From contig CAWHOY010000006.1 in NCBI GenBank assembly GCA_963831155.1, forward strand, positions 558,001-622,000: a stretch of DNA of 64,000 nucleotides, given 5' to 3'. Shown piece after piece: positions 25,402 to 33,721 of this stretch. Below the pieces are notes generated by a model that did no database searches, was not told the origin of the DNA, and saw nothing but the letters and a program-made list of their open reading frames with translations. Positions within the stretch are counted from its first letter, which is position 1. Each line of letters opens with the position of its first letter. Both the position numbers and the translations under genes were made by a program. The stretch comes from CAVRXQ01 sp963831155. Its GTDB lineage: Bacteria; Actinomycetota; Acidimicrobiia; Acidimicrobiales; Bog-793.

Positions 25402-26581
25402 CTGCGGAAACCGCAGCTAGACCCCTGACTTTCTTCTGGCGCCGTACGCTCCTGTCCTGCTCCGTGCGCGCCGCGTGCGCGAAGGCTGGGAAGAACCGGT
25501 TTCCAAGGAGGTCCGCGGCTGAGCGGTCAGCCTCCGCTACGGCCTGGGCATAGAGCCCAAGCGTCAGTCGAACGTCGGAATGTCCGAGTCGACTTTGAGC
25601 GGTCTTTGGATCGACCTTGTCGAGCACGAGCAGCGTGGCAGAAAGTCGCCGAAGGTCGTGGAAGCCCACTGAAGTGAGACCAACGGACTTGCAAGCGGGC
25701 AGCCACACGCGGTTGCGCCAGTTTGCATACCGGATGGCCCCACCGTCCGGCGCGGTAAATACGAGGGCGTCGGCGTTGCTGGCGTTGAGACCCTTTCGGT
25801 GGAGGTGGTCGGCCAACAGGTTCACCAGGTGATCAGGTATCGCAATCGTGCGGCGTGACGCGTCCGATTTCGGCGGGCCGTGCACGGGTCGCCCCCTGCT
25901 GTCGCGGGTGACCGTCTCGGCCACGTCGAGTGACCGATCAAGCAAGTTGAGGCGACCCACACGTAATCCGATTACCTCTGAGAACCGGAGGCCGAGAACC
26001 GACCCGAGCCAAACCATCGCCTGGTATTCGGACCCAACGGCCTCAGCCAGCGCGATCACCTGGTCGATCGCTGGGAGCGTTCGCGCGCGTGACCTTGACC
26101 GGGGCAACTTCGTGCTTCGACAGGGTGAACGTCCGAGCAAGTCGCACTCAACTGCGTAGGCAAACATGGCTCGCAAGACCCCATGTCCCCGGGCGACGGT
26201 GGCGGGGGCCAAACTGCTTGAAAGGTCGGTCACAAACTGCTGTACAGCCCTAGGAGTGACGTTCCTGATCTGGCGCGCGCCCATGGCAGGGATGATGTGT
26301 ACTCGGATGTGGTAGTCGTCTGTTGCCCACGTGTCGGCACGCTTCGCGGGGTTGATCGCTAACCATTCAGCGGCCAGGTCCTGGACCGTCATACGCCCGC
26401 CGCGAGGGTCGATCCACGAACCCCGCCCGATGTCAGTTTCAATGTTGGCCAGCCACGCCGAGGCATCAGCTTTGGCGGCGAAGGTTTCCTCCGCGATGAA
26501 GCGCCGTCCTTCGTGCCAGTAGCTCGCCTGGTAGCGACCTGATGGGAGTTCGCGGGTGTTTCCGAAATGCCGACGCCGCAC
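25340..26581 (-). CDS. int: Tyrosine site-specific recombinase (integrase)
   Basis: This 413-residue protein has an arm-binding N-terminus (about 1-60), a core-binding helical domain (about 65-150) and a catalytic domain. Catalytic residues are R199 (GLRFSEV), H308-R311 (FHDLRRLS), H334 (LGHSDV) and Y344. The last 20 residues, including SGLEPPTSTLRT, are encoded by the antisense strand of the tRNA-Ala, as is usual for integrases whose att site overlaps their 3' end. It should integrate and excise element I. Confidence 0.95.
   Translation of the reverse strand: MRRRHFGNTRELPSGRYQASYWHEGRRFIAEETFAAKADASAWLANIETDIGRGSWIDPRGGRMTVQDLAAEWLAINPAKRADTWATDDYHIRVHIIPAMGARQIRNVTPRAVQQFVTDLSSSLAPATVARGHGVLRAMFAYAVECDLLGRSPCRSTKLPRSRSRARTLPAIDQVIALAEAVGSEYQAMVWLGSVLGLRFSEVIGLRVGRLNLLDRSLDVAETVTRDSRGRPVHGPPKSDASRRTIAIPDHLVNLLADHLHRKGLNASNADALVFTAPDGGAIRYANWRNRVWLPACKSVGLTSVGFHDLRRLSATLLVLDKVDPKTAQSRLGHSDVRLTLGLYAQAVAEADRSAADLLGNRFFPAFAHAARTEQDRSVRRQKKVRGLAAVSAVEVSGLEPPTSTLRTWRSTS
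25357..25402. repeat. attL, 46-bp direct repeat within tRNA-Ala
   Basis: The repeat spans the anticodon arm to one base beyond the tRNA end and is identical to 33645-33690. A 43-bp identical version recurs at 36731-36773. Confidence 0.95.
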
Positions 26582-26769
26582 GGCTGCCTCCGCTGTCAGG
26601 CCCGTGCCGATGGGAGGCAGCCCATCGGCTACGGGCTCGACAGAAGATTACGAGCAGGGTGCGCGCTGACCCGTCCGGCTGGTATGTAGCCAAGATGCTG
26701 ATAGCGGCCTGACACCGCCGCAGTTGGACCTATCGAGGAACTCGCAAAGTTTGCCTATCTTGCCCGAGC

Positions 26770-27261
26770 TCAGCGAAGGAACCCGACGTGGTTGGTGAGC
26801 GAAGCGATCAGCATGAACAGTCCAAAGCCACCAAACAGTGTGAAGACAAGTAGCCACACTGAGGAACGCAACTTTCTGAACGGCCGGTATAGACGCATCA
26901 CCTTGGGGTCAGTCGCCTCGCGGCGATCCCTCCAAGGGAGTCCGTGGGCCGCCACGCTTGGGCCGCAGTTTTGACGTTCGTACTCAGCCAGCCACTCAGA
27001 ATCGGTCAATTCCGCTTGTCTGTGGCGCACAAACATCTGTAAAGCCATGATCGAGATCAGAAGGACGAGAGCGGACGAAATCGCACGCCCGGTCCGAGAC
27101 GTGCTGGCCGACAAGATGATTGTGAATAGGAAGGATTGGGCGGCCAAACTGAGTGCTGGCACCTGCCAAACGAGGGAATCGAAGCTGGTGCGGCGAGCAG
27201 CTACTGCGCTGTAAATCTCTGGCGGTATCCCGCGCAGGTTGTTGGCTTGCTCGTCCCCCAC
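26770..27261 (-). CDS. Membrane protein of element I, unknown function
   Basis: This 163-residue protein lies three bases downstream of the serine recombinase gene and is presumably co-transcribed. Membrane spans lie near residues 30-52, 58-78 and 130-157; between the last two is a charged loop with RHRQAELTDSEWLAEYERQN. No family recognised. Exclusion or immunity-like roles are possible, but nothing in the sequence shows them. Confidence 0.6.
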   Translation of the reverse strand: MGDEQANNLRGIPPEIYSAVAARRTSFDSLVWQVPALSLAAQSFLFTIILSASTSRTGRAISSALVLLISIMALQMFVRHRQAELTDSEWLAEYERQNCGPSVAAHGLPWRDRREATDPKVMRLYRPFRKLRSSVWLLVFTLFGGFGLFMLIASLTNHVGFLR

Positions 27262-27264
27262 TGG

Positions 27265-27942
27265 TCAGCGGCTCTGAAATGGATCTCTGACAGCGACATG
27301 TCTCACGGTCGCGGGATACCAACAACGTCCTCCCTGCGCCGTTGGCACGTTCTCATCGTTCAGCTCCTTAGCGATCGACGCCCAAGTCGCACCGTTCCGC
27401 CGCGAACGGACGATTCGCTTAACCACATCATCCGACAGCGTTTGCGGGCGACCTAGCCGAGCACCCTGCGATCGGCGCACCGCGAGAGCCGCCTTCGTCC
27501 GCTCGCCTATCAGTCGGCGCTCCAGTTCAGCGAACACCGCGAGCACTTGTGCCATAGCGGCTCCTTGCGGGGTCGTGGTGTCAACGGGTGCGTCGAGTGC
27601 GACGAGGCCCCACCGGCCCCGTTCTGAGGCCGCCATGAGGCCTGTGGCGTCGTGCACCGATCGCGTGAGCCGGTCGAGCTTCGCCACCATCAGCACCGAA
27701 CCCTCGCCAGCGTCGAGTGCGTCTAGAGCGGCCTTGAGCGCCGGTCGTGCGAGGTTCTTTGCCGATAGGCCTGCGTCAGTGTGGACAGCGAGCAGGGGCA
27801 GCCCGCGACGTTTGCACTCGCGGCGAATGGCCGATTCCTGTGCCGCAAGCCCAAGGCCCGAGACAGCCTGTTCCTCGGTGCTCACCCGGCAGTAGCCGAG
27901 GACGCCAGTCCTTCGGGAGATGTTCCGAGCAGCTCTAGTCAT
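27265..27942 (-). CDS. Serine recombinase (resolvase/invertase family)
   Basis: This 225-residue protein has the catalytic domain GVLGYCRVSTEEQAVSGLGL (S21), then MVAKLDRLTRSVHDATGLMA and FAELERRLIGERTKAAL. A helix-turn-helix C-terminus follows (GATWASIAKELNDENVPTAQ, RCWYPATVRHV). It is a small recombinase, in addition to the tyrosine integrase. It could resolve dimers or invert or move a segment. A perfect inverted repeat lies nine bases before its start. Confidence 0.9.
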   Translation of the reverse strand: MTRAARNISRRTGVLGYCRVSTEEQAVSGLGLAAQESAIRRECKRRGLPLLAVHTDAGLSAKNLARPALKAALDALDAGEGSVLMVAKLDRLTRSVHDATGLMAASERGRWGLVALDAPVDTTTPQGAAMAQVLAVFAELERRLIGERTKAALAVRRSQGARLGRPQTLSDDVVKRIVRSRRNGATWASIAKELNDENVPTAQGGRCWYPATVRHVAVRDPFQSR

Positions 27943-27950
27943 GGGTGGAC

Positions 27951-27974
27951 TATAGCAAAGGGTCGTATGCTATA
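27951..27974. promoter_or_regulatory. Inverted repeat upstream of the serine recombinase
   Basis: TATAGCA and TGCTATA (7-bp perfect arms, 10-bp spacer) lie immediately before the recombinase start codon. The position suits an autoregulatory operator or a res-type half-site for the recombinase. Confidence 0.5.
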
Positions 27975-28176
27975 TCTGTCCGGAGCGAGTTCTCGCGCCA
28001 GTGCGGCAGACTGTTCGGACTGCCGAAGCGCACAAGCCGCGAGCAAGCGAGTCACGCCGAGGCCGAAGCCCGGCAACGCGCATTGCGCTCTCGCTCGACA
28101 GCCCGTAAAGCCAGGCATCGGGGTCTGGTCGGTGCGTTCGGCTGTGACCATCGTGGTCACACGTGGAAGGGATGAG

Positions 28177-28521
28177 ATGCAGGACATCAGAGTTGACGAG
28201 CAAGGCGAGTTCCGCTGTTGGAAGTGCGGCAGCAAGAACTTCAACAACAAGCGGACGGCGCGGGCAAAAGCGCTCGGAGTCGCGACTGGCGGCATCGGGC
28301 TCATCGGTACTGCGATGACGCACAAGAAGCTCAAGTGCCAGGCGTGCGGCGAGTACAACCAGACGGGCAACGCTCAGCCGTTCGACCCGGAGAAGATCGG
28401 TCAGTTGCCGACAGCCCGTGAGTCATTCGACAGGTCGCTCCACAAGACGTGGGCGTCACTGGAGGCCGTGCCGAGTATCAAGTTGTACCGGCGCATCAAG
28501 GCGAAGCGTGAGGCGAAGTGA
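28177..28521 (+). CDS. Small zinc-ribbon protein of element I
   Basis: The ATG at 28177 (GGAAGG six bases upstream) gives 114 residues. CWKCGSKNFNNKR and KCQACGEYNQTG form one zinc ribbon around a glycine-rich helical hairpin (GVATGGIGLIGTAMTHKKL). A helical tail ends in IKAKREAK. Resembles zinc-ribbon proteins of actinobacterial mobile elements; function unknown. Confidence 0.65.
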   Translation: MQDIRVDEQGEFRCWKCGSKNFNNKRTARAKALGVATGGIGLIGTAMTHKKLKCQACGEYNQTGNAQPFDPEKIGQLPTARESFDRSLHKTWASLEAVPSIKLYRRIKAKREAK

Positions 28522-28588
28522 TGGCGAAGGACTTCATGGACAAGATCGAAGCGCCGTTCGTCAATCAGACTTAACTGGCTCTCGTATT

Positions 28589-28651
28589 CCCAGCGCACTT
28601 CGCGGAGATCGTCCGAGCGCAACCTCGAGTGCGGCAATCGCGCCTTCGATC
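28589..28651. repeat. 63-bp direct repeat, left copy
   Basis: It matches 30323-30385 at 61 of 63 bases. It corresponds to an internal piece of the small gene at 30289-30498 but is isolated here, without the rest of that gene. Confidence 0.9.
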
Positions 28652-28813
28652 GCTCCCTCTGATCCCATTTGATGACCTGACGCCTTGGGTCGATGACGTA
28701 GACGCCTTTACAGTTGTTTGGACGTGTCGCCATGACGCGGCGTTCGAGTCTTCTGTCGACGCACCTAGACCCGTGCGGATCACATACTTCTTCCACCGCG
28801 GGGCAAGGTCGTC

Positions 28814-30280
28814 ATGAGAGCATTTCACGGGCTGGTCGTCGTCTTCGGCACCTTGTTGCTTGCCTTCGGAGGTGTTGTCCTTGGCGCGGGCGTAGCCGGT
28901 GCCCAGACTCCAACCTTTCCCTCACAAAGTGTCACGATCCTCCAGGGCGTACCCGCCACCGGTAACTCGGTGACGCTGACGGGTTCTGAGCTTCCGGCGA
29001 GCTTCGACAGCAGCACGGCGAGCCTCACCTTCTCCGAAGCTGGCCTAGAGGGCTACGTCGACTCGGCGACGAGCACCTCGATCACGATGAACGTCCAAGT
29101 TGAACCTTGGGTTCCCACCGGATCAGCGAGTGTCACCGTGGCGGGTTCCGACGGTTCGGTAGCGACTTGTTCCCAGTGTCTTGCCGTGACGGGCGACAGT
29201 GCGGGGTGGTCGTTCGAGCCGAGCCCGAGTAGTGAGCCCGACTGGCCGGGTGGCATCGACCTGGATGCGAAGGCGCTGCCCGTCAAGGTGGGCGCGTTCA
29301 CGGGAACGGGCAGCGGGGGCGGGGAGTGTCTAGAGGACGCCAGCCAGAACACGGTGTATGCCGACACGGCCTCGCACCTGTGTCTGGATATGAGTGCCAC
29401 GTGGGAGCAAGGAGCGACCGTCAGCGTCTACGGAGCCCCCGACCAGTTCGAGGTCTCGAACTATCCAGCTGAAGGTGAAGTTGAGTCCGGTCCGACCACT
29501 CCGAGTGGACCGTATGTCGACCTCACAGCTGAGAGCACCGGCGGGAGCACACTTCCCGTCGACCCGACGCTCAACGCCATCGTCGTTGACAACCCCGATG
29601 GAACGGTCGCCATCTGTAGCGACTGCTTCGCTGTCGGATCCAGCGCACCGACAACTTCGGGTCTCAACGTCGGCTACAGCTTCGATCCCTCGCCGTTGGT
29701 GCAGTTCGGTTCGCAACTGCTCGTTGACGGCACGGTTACCTGCTCGACGCCGGTGACGCTCTGGATGGACTACACAGTGTCGCAGGGATCCACCGACGAC
29801 ACGGTCTCGCGCTGGGTGAACTGCCAAGGAGCGACCTACGTCTCCGATGCCGTCTCGGCGATCGGGTTCGCTCCCGGAGCAGTCAGCCTTGAGGTGCTCG
29901 CCCAGGGCTGGGAGCCGCAGGGATCCGCCGATCCGCCAGGAGATGTCTGGGGCGTCAACGAGACAACAACGGCCACCTACTCGGCACCACTTCTCATCGG
30001 CATCACCCTCGACTCCACCGGCTTCCGAGGACCCGGCTATGCAGAGTTCGGCGCGACGGTGACCTGCAATCAGGCGGTATCCGGCACGGCTTCGGTTGCC
30101 TTCACCCTCGACGACTCGACGGTCGACGCAAGTTCAGCGGCGACCTGTGGCTCGAATGGGCTTGGCTACGTCGTCTTCCAAGTGCCGGGGCCGTGGGGAC
30201 CCGGGGCAGCTGGGGTGAACGCCTCGTTCAGCGCGGACGGAAACACCGGGACGACAACGGGCGTCGTAAGCATCTCGTAA
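28814..30280 (+). CDS. Secreted multi-domain protein (cargo of element I)
   Basis: This 488-residue protein has a signal peptide (FHGLVVVFGTLLLAFGGVVL, cleavage near GAQT, about residue 32). The mature part is Ser/Thr/Gly-rich and beta-type with few charges. It contains repeats such as GSVATCSQCLAVTGDSAGWS and GTVAICSDCFAVGSSAPTTS, each with a C-x2-C pair followed by a S-F-(E/D)-P-S-P motif. This suggests tandem immunoglobulin-like domains. There is no sortase or transmembrane tail, so it is probably released or surface-associated. It is framed by the 63-bp direct repeat. Confidence 0.75.
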   Translation: MRAFHGLVVVFGTLLLAFGGVVLGAGVAGAQTPTFPSQSVTILQGVPATGNSVTLTGSELPASFDSSTASLTFSEAGLEGYVDSATSTSITMNVQVEPWVPTGSASVTVAGSDGSVATCSQCLAVTGDSAGWSFEPSPSSEPDWPGGIDLDAKALPVKVGAFTGTGSGGGECLEDASQNTVYADTASHLCLDMSATWEQGATVSVYGAPDQFEVSNYPAEGEVESGPTTPSGPYVDLTAESTGGSTLPVDPTLNAIVVDNPDGTVAICSDCFAVGSSAPTTSGLNVGYSFDPSPLVQFGSQLLVDGTVTCSTPVTLWMDYTVSQGSTDDTVSRWVNCQGATYVSDAVSAIGFAPGAVSLEVLAQGWEPQGSADPPGDVWGVNETTTATYSAPLLIGITLDSTGFRGPGYAEFGATVTCNQAVSGTASVAFTLDDSTVDASSAATCGSNGLGYVVFQVPGPWGPGAAGVNASFSADGNTGTTTGVVSIS

Positions 30281-30288
30281 TCGCGATG

Positions 30289-30498
30289 TCAGCGTCTCTC
30301 AGCAGAGGTCGCTTCGGTTAAACCCAGCGCACTTCGCGGAGATCGTCCCTGCGCAACCTCGAGTGCGGCAATCGCGCCTTCGATCCGATGACGCATCGCC
30401 GCTGAAGCTTCGAGTTCACCCGACTGGATCGCCGCCAACATTCCCTTGAGGTCGTCGGCGAGAGAGGCAATCTCAACGCGCGTCATCGGCTTACTCAT
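30289..30498 (-). CDS. Small helical protein of element I
   Basis: 69 residues from ATG 30498, which overlaps the upstream gene by four bases (ATGA). The sequence is almost all helix: EIASLADDLKGMLAAIQSGE, then MRHRIEGAIAALEVAQ. Last gene of the leftward operon. Its internal part is duplicated at 28589-28651. Function unknown. Confidence 0.65.
   Translation of the reverse strand: MSKPMTRVEIASLADDLKGMLAAIQSGELEASAAMRHRIEGAIAALEVAQGRSPRSALGLTEATSAERR
30323..30385. repeat. 63-bp direct repeat, right copy
   Basis: It lies inside the coding part of the small helical gene and pairs with 28589-28651 (two mismatches). The two copies enclose the secreted-protein gene. Confidence 0.9.
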
Positions 30499-31031
30499 CG
30501 GGCCCCATCCTCTTCCTTCTCGGCGTGCAGTGTGGAGGCGATCGCTTGCAGGTGCGTCCATGCCTCGTGCGCGGTCATCTCTTCTTGCTCGTCGTCCTTG
30601 CCAACGAGCTCGTGGCGCGTCGTGTAGTCGTCGCGCTCGCGGTGGGTGAGGTACCAAGTCGCCGCTCGGAACGCGAGCGCCCGATCCTCGTTCTGCGTCG
30701 CGGTCGCGTAAACGATCTGCTGCATTCGCACCGTGCACTCAGCGAGAGCTTGGTCGAGCACCCCACAGAACTCGGCGAATCTGCGCTCCGTCGGGTTCCT
30801 TCTTCCAGGTGGGACCGCCTGCGCGGCCTCTCCCTTACGACGCCATCGTCGCAGAGTCTCATCGCTTATCCCGGCCGCGGCGGTGGCCGTGTGGAGCGGC
30901 GAGCCAGAGCGCACCGCATCGAGCATGACCTTGACTTTCGCCTCGTTGAGTTGGTCCGGGCGACCGACACGTGCAATGACCGGCTCTGCCTCTGCTGATG
31001 CTGTACGACGAGGAAGCGATCTTTGCGTCAC
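30495..31031 (-). CDS. HTH protein resembling phage terminase small subunit
   Basis: 178 residues starting at GTG 31031. The N-terminal helix-turn-helix (KVKVMLDAVRSGSPLHTATA, then AGISDETLRRWRRKG) is followed by a helical region (FCGVLDQALAECTVRMQQIV, then FRAATWYLTHRERDDY) of the sort seen in terminase small subunits and transposase-like HTH proteins. No large terminase is present. It may bind the element's DNA for replication or for packaging by a helper phage; this is inference. Confidence 0.6.
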   Translation of the reverse strand: MTQRSLPRRTASAEAEPVIARVGRPDQLNEAKVKVMLDAVRSGSPLHTATAAAGISDETLRRWRRKGEAAQAVPPGRRNPTERRFAEFCGVLDQALAECTVRMQQIVYATATQNEDRALAFRAATWYLTHRERDDYTTRHELVGKDDEQEEMTAHEAWTHLQAIASTLHAEKEEDGAR

Positions 31032-31207
31032 TTCTGGTCCTCCCCCATGCGATTCATCGCCGGGCAGTGGTCCTCATGGAGAACGTCGAGCACCCAAACG
31101 CCTGCGCTCACGAATCGCACCTTCTGGACTGCGTTGCACTCTGCGCAGCCGCCAGGGATCTCCGCGCCATCGAGAGGACCGAGTGCATTCACCAACGGAT
31201 CGCTCAT
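31028..31207 (-). CDS. Small cysteine-containing protein of element I
   Basis: 59 residues from ATG 31207, overlapping the next gene by four bases (GTGA). CAECNAVQKVRFVSAGVWVL then HEDHCPAMNRMG gives a C-x2-C plus H-x2-H-C pattern that could bind zinc. Part of the leftward operon; function unknown. Confidence 0.5.
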   Translation of the reverse strand: MSDPLVNALGPLDGAEIPGGCAECNAVQKVRFVSAGVWVLDVLHEDHCPAMNRMGEDQK

Positions 31208-31232
31208 CGCGCACTCGCCCCATGTCCGAGAA

Positions 31233-31409
31233 TGCGCACGCACGGCGCACACCTAAAGGTGTGTGCGCAACATGCGCATTCGCACTTTCGAGCCTGCGCA
31301 CAACTGCGCACGGAATGCGCATGCGCAACATGCGTCCTGCTATCGAGCATCTTCCGGCTCCGAATCCAACTCAATGCGCACGCCCCCGGAATGCGTACCG
31401 GACTGCGCA
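31233..31409. repeat. Cluster of TGCGCA palindromes (possible origin or regulatory array)
   Basis: Nine copies of the palindromic hexamer TGCGCA occur at 31233, 31264, 31273, 31295, 31305, 31316, 31322, 31375 and 31404. A hairpin (CACACCT-AA-AGGTGTG, 31248-31263) lies among them. The array covers the space between the repA stop and the next gene and the last codons of repA. Confidence 0.55.
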
Positions 31410-32791
31410 CGCCGCCACCTGAGGCCCGCGCTCCCAAGCGTGCCGTCGACTTCAACAAGCTCTGCCTCAACGAGTGTCTTGCAGGCGTCCTGGATGGTTC
31501 GCACTTTCAAACCACCGAGACCCGAATCGTCAACCGCGACCGCGTCGCCAATCGCTCCCACGTCGAGCCAACCGTCAGCGGATTCAACCGCCACGAGGAC
31601 TCGCCTCGCCGAGGGCCGCAATCTTGCGAAGCGGGGGTCGTCGTCGGTGCTGGCGTCGTCGGGGAGCACCTCGACGCTGTAGAGCATCGCGGAGTTGAGA
31701 TCGTCGGGATCGAGCGCGCTCACCTTGCGGCGCAATCGAAACTCGGTGTCGGCGACTTCATCGCCGACCACCTCGAGGGCAAGCACGACGTTCGACTCAC
31801 GCGTCGCCGGATCGGTCCGGCTCGATACGACCGTCGCCGAGATCAGGAATCGCCCCCACTCGGCCGGACCGGCACCGGACATGCGAACCGCCCCACGACC
31901 TTCGCCCCTGTTGTGGTGGTGAACGATCAGGAGTGCCGCGCGGTGGCGCTGGCAAAGAGACTGGATCGCCTCGAGATGGGCGCCCACGTCATACAGCTGG
32001 CTCCCCTGCGCCCCCCTGGCAGCGAGGTACAAGGGATCGAGCACGACGAGCACCGGCCGCGTCGCGTCGATCTCCCGCCCCACTTGCTCGAGATGGTCGA
32101 AACTCGCGAGGTGCGGAGCCCTGAAGCACAGTCGGAGCGGCAGCTCGGCAAGCTCGAGGTCGTAGTGATCCGCGATTGCCTTCAGTCGGCGCACCATCTT
32201 GCGAGGCCCACCTTCGCCAAGGAGTAACAAGACGGGCCCAGGCAACTCGATCGCATAAGCACCGAGCCACGCCTTCGCTCCCGACACGGCGACTGCGAGA
32301 TCGAGGGCGATCCACGTCTTCCCGGCCTTCCATGCGGCAGCCAGCACGCCGTAGGCGTCGGAAGGGATGAGTGGGCGCGCGAGGTAGCGCGCGGGAGGTG
32401 CGTCCGCGATAGACCGGAGCACTTCGCGCAAGTCGTGAAACGCGAGCGAGTTCAGGACGGCACTCGCGTCCGGCTTGCCGTTCGGTCCGACCGCACCCGG
32501 CTCGTCGCGCACCCAATCTGGCTCGCGAGAGGTCACCTTCGCTGACGTGTCACGGGGCTCCGGATGCGACCTGCTCCACTCCGTGCGACTTGCTGACGAC
32601 GCCGCGGAGTCGTTCCCCGAGCCATCGGCGTGTTCGCCCATGTACTCCGCTTGCTCGAGCGCGTGTCCGTCGTCACGAGATCGAAGAGTGCCGTCAGGCC
32701 AGTACAGCTCGTCGTAGGTCAACATTCGGGCGAGTGGGTCAAGCGAGCCACGTGGTTCCCAGCGAGTGTCGCGTCGAGCGTCGTCCCTCAT
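31340..32791 (-). CDS. RepA-like hexameric replicative helicase / AAA ATPase
   Basis: This 483-residue protein has an N-terminal variable region of about 110 residues. A RecA-like core follows: Walker A AAWKAGKTW (K158), RPVLVVLDPLYLAARGAQGS with Walker B D252, and LLIVHHHNRGEGRGAVRMSG as sensor. The C-terminal part (about 390-450) looks like a winged helix. This fits plasmid or satellite RepA helicases. It overlaps the excisionase-like gene upstream by four bases. It suggests that the excised element can replicate. Confidence 0.8.
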   Translation of the reverse strand: MRDDARRDTRWEPRGSLDPLARMLTYDELYWPDGTLRSRDDGHALEQAEYMGEHADGSGNDSAASSASRTEWSRSHPEPRDTSAKVTSREPDWVRDEPGAVGPNGKPDASAVLNSLAFHDLREVLRSIADAPPARYLARPLIPSDAYGVLAAAWKAGKTWIALDLAVAVSGAKAWLGAYAIELPGPVLLLLGEGGPRKMVRRLKAIADHYDLELAELPLRLCFRAPHLASFDHLEQVGREIDATRPVLVVLDPLYLAARGAQGSQLYDVGAHLEAIQSLCQRHRAALLIVHHHNRGEGRGAVRMSGAGPAEWGRFLISATVVSSRTDPATRESNVVLALEVVGDEVADTEFRLRRKVSALDPDDLNSAMLYSVEVLPDDASTDDDPRFARLRPSARRVLVAVESADGWLDVGAIGDAVAVDDSGLGGLKVRTIQDACKTLVEAELVEVDGTLGSAGLRWRRAQSGTHSGGVRIELDSEPEDAR

Positions 32792-33048
32792 CGGACCGAC
32801 TCGACGCGGTGACGTTCGATGTAGGCCAGCAGGTCGGCTTCGGTGAACCGGACAGCCCTGCCAACCTTGACGCCAGCAAGTCGGCGTTCTTGCCAGAGGC
32901 GGCGAACGTGCCGTGGCGAAGTGCAGAGAAACGAGGCTGCCCCATCAAAGTCGCGGAGTTGTTCGACTGCTAGGTCGTCTTGACGGCGCTTGGTTTGCCG
33001 CTGAGTCGTGGCGCGGCCCGTTATCGCGGCTGCTGTTTGGTTGCCCAC
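32788..33048 (-). CDS. Excisionase-type MerR-like HTH protein
   Basis: 86 residues; first gene of the leftward operon, overlapping repA by four bases. FDGAASFLCTSPRHVRRLWQ followed by AGVKVGRAVRFTEADLLAYI is the winged helix of excisionase-family DNA-binding proteins. It may direct excision with the integrase or regulate the operon. Confidence 0.8.
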   Translation of the reverse strand: MGNQTAAAITGRATTQRQTKRRQDDLAVEQLRDFDGAASFLCTSPRHVRRLWQERRLAGVKVGRAVRFTEADLLAYIERHRVESVR

Positions 33049-33150
33049 TGGTCATCAACTCCCGGCCCGCTTCCGAAGAGAAGGGGCAGTGCCGGGGGTT
33101 CGTGCGGATAGCTCCGGCGTCCAGTGGTTTGATCCCTAGCGTATTGGGAT

Positions 33151-33504
33151 GTGAACGACGATGGGTGGATGACGCCGTTTGGTGATCCGATCGTGCAGCT
33201 CGACTGTCCGAAGTGTGGCAAACGAGTTGCTGACGTTGCGTACCTTGGCATGGACCTTGCATTGGTTGACCGGGCTGAGCTTCGGCGTGGTCGGACCCGC
33301 AAGGGTACGAGGCCCCAGCAGGTTTATACGGAGGCGGGTTTGTCCCCCGCGGCTCGGGAGATCGACGTGGGAACGGTGAAGGCCTCTGAGCTTTGGCGCT
33401 TCGAGTGTCGTTGCGACGCAAGACCCGTCGCACATCCCGATCGGCTTCTCGCCAAGGTGAGAGACGCAGTGAAGCGCGGCGAGCACCACGTCCGCCTCGA
33501 CTGA
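33151..33504 (+). CDS. Small zinc-ribbon protein near attR
   Basis: 117 residues from GTG 33151; an internal ATG at codon 7 is an alternative. LDCPKCGKRVADVAYLG and later ELWRFECRCDARPVAHPD give C-x2-C and C-x-C pairs for a zinc site. Divergent from the excisionase operon. No family recognised. Confidence 0.55.
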   Translation: MNDDGWMTPFGDPIVQLDCPKCGKRVADVAYLGMDLALVDRAELRRGRTRKGTRPQQVYTEAGLSPAAREIDVGTVKASELWRFECRCDARPVAHPDRLLAKVRDAVKRGEHHVRLD

Positions 33505-33644
33505 TCGACCGTGCGCGCTGTGTGCGCGATCATGCGCGAATGATCGGTCGATCGGGGTCATGAGCGGTCGCCAGTGGCGCACATGATCCCGAGCTCACAT
33601 GGGGTGTGCCTCGTCGGCCCAGGTACTACTCAAGACGTGGTTCT

Positions 33645-33690
33645 ACGTTCGCAACGTGGAAGTCGGCGGTTCGAGTCCGCTCACCTCCAC
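33645..33690. repeat. attR of element I (46-bp direct repeat)
   Basis: Identical to 25357-25402 in the tRNA-Ala. The antisense frame again encodes SGLEPPTSTLRT, the integrase C-terminal residues, but no integrase body follows to the right. Confidence 0.95.
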
Positions 33691-33721
33691 CGACGAATCC
33701 AGAATCAGACAGGATAAACGT

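Larger units (their letters stand above)
25357..33690. mobile_element. Integrative element I at tRNA-Ala
   Basis: A perfect 46-bp direct repeat (25357-25402 and 33645-33690) bounds about 8.3 kb. It holds a tyrosine integrase at the tRNA end, a serine recombinase, a RepA-like helicase and an excisionase-like HTH. It also carries small zinc-ribbon proteins and a secreted protein. No conjugation, capsid or large terminase genes are seen, so it is likely a mobilisable element, satellite or plasmid-like island rather than a full phage. Confidence 0.9.
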
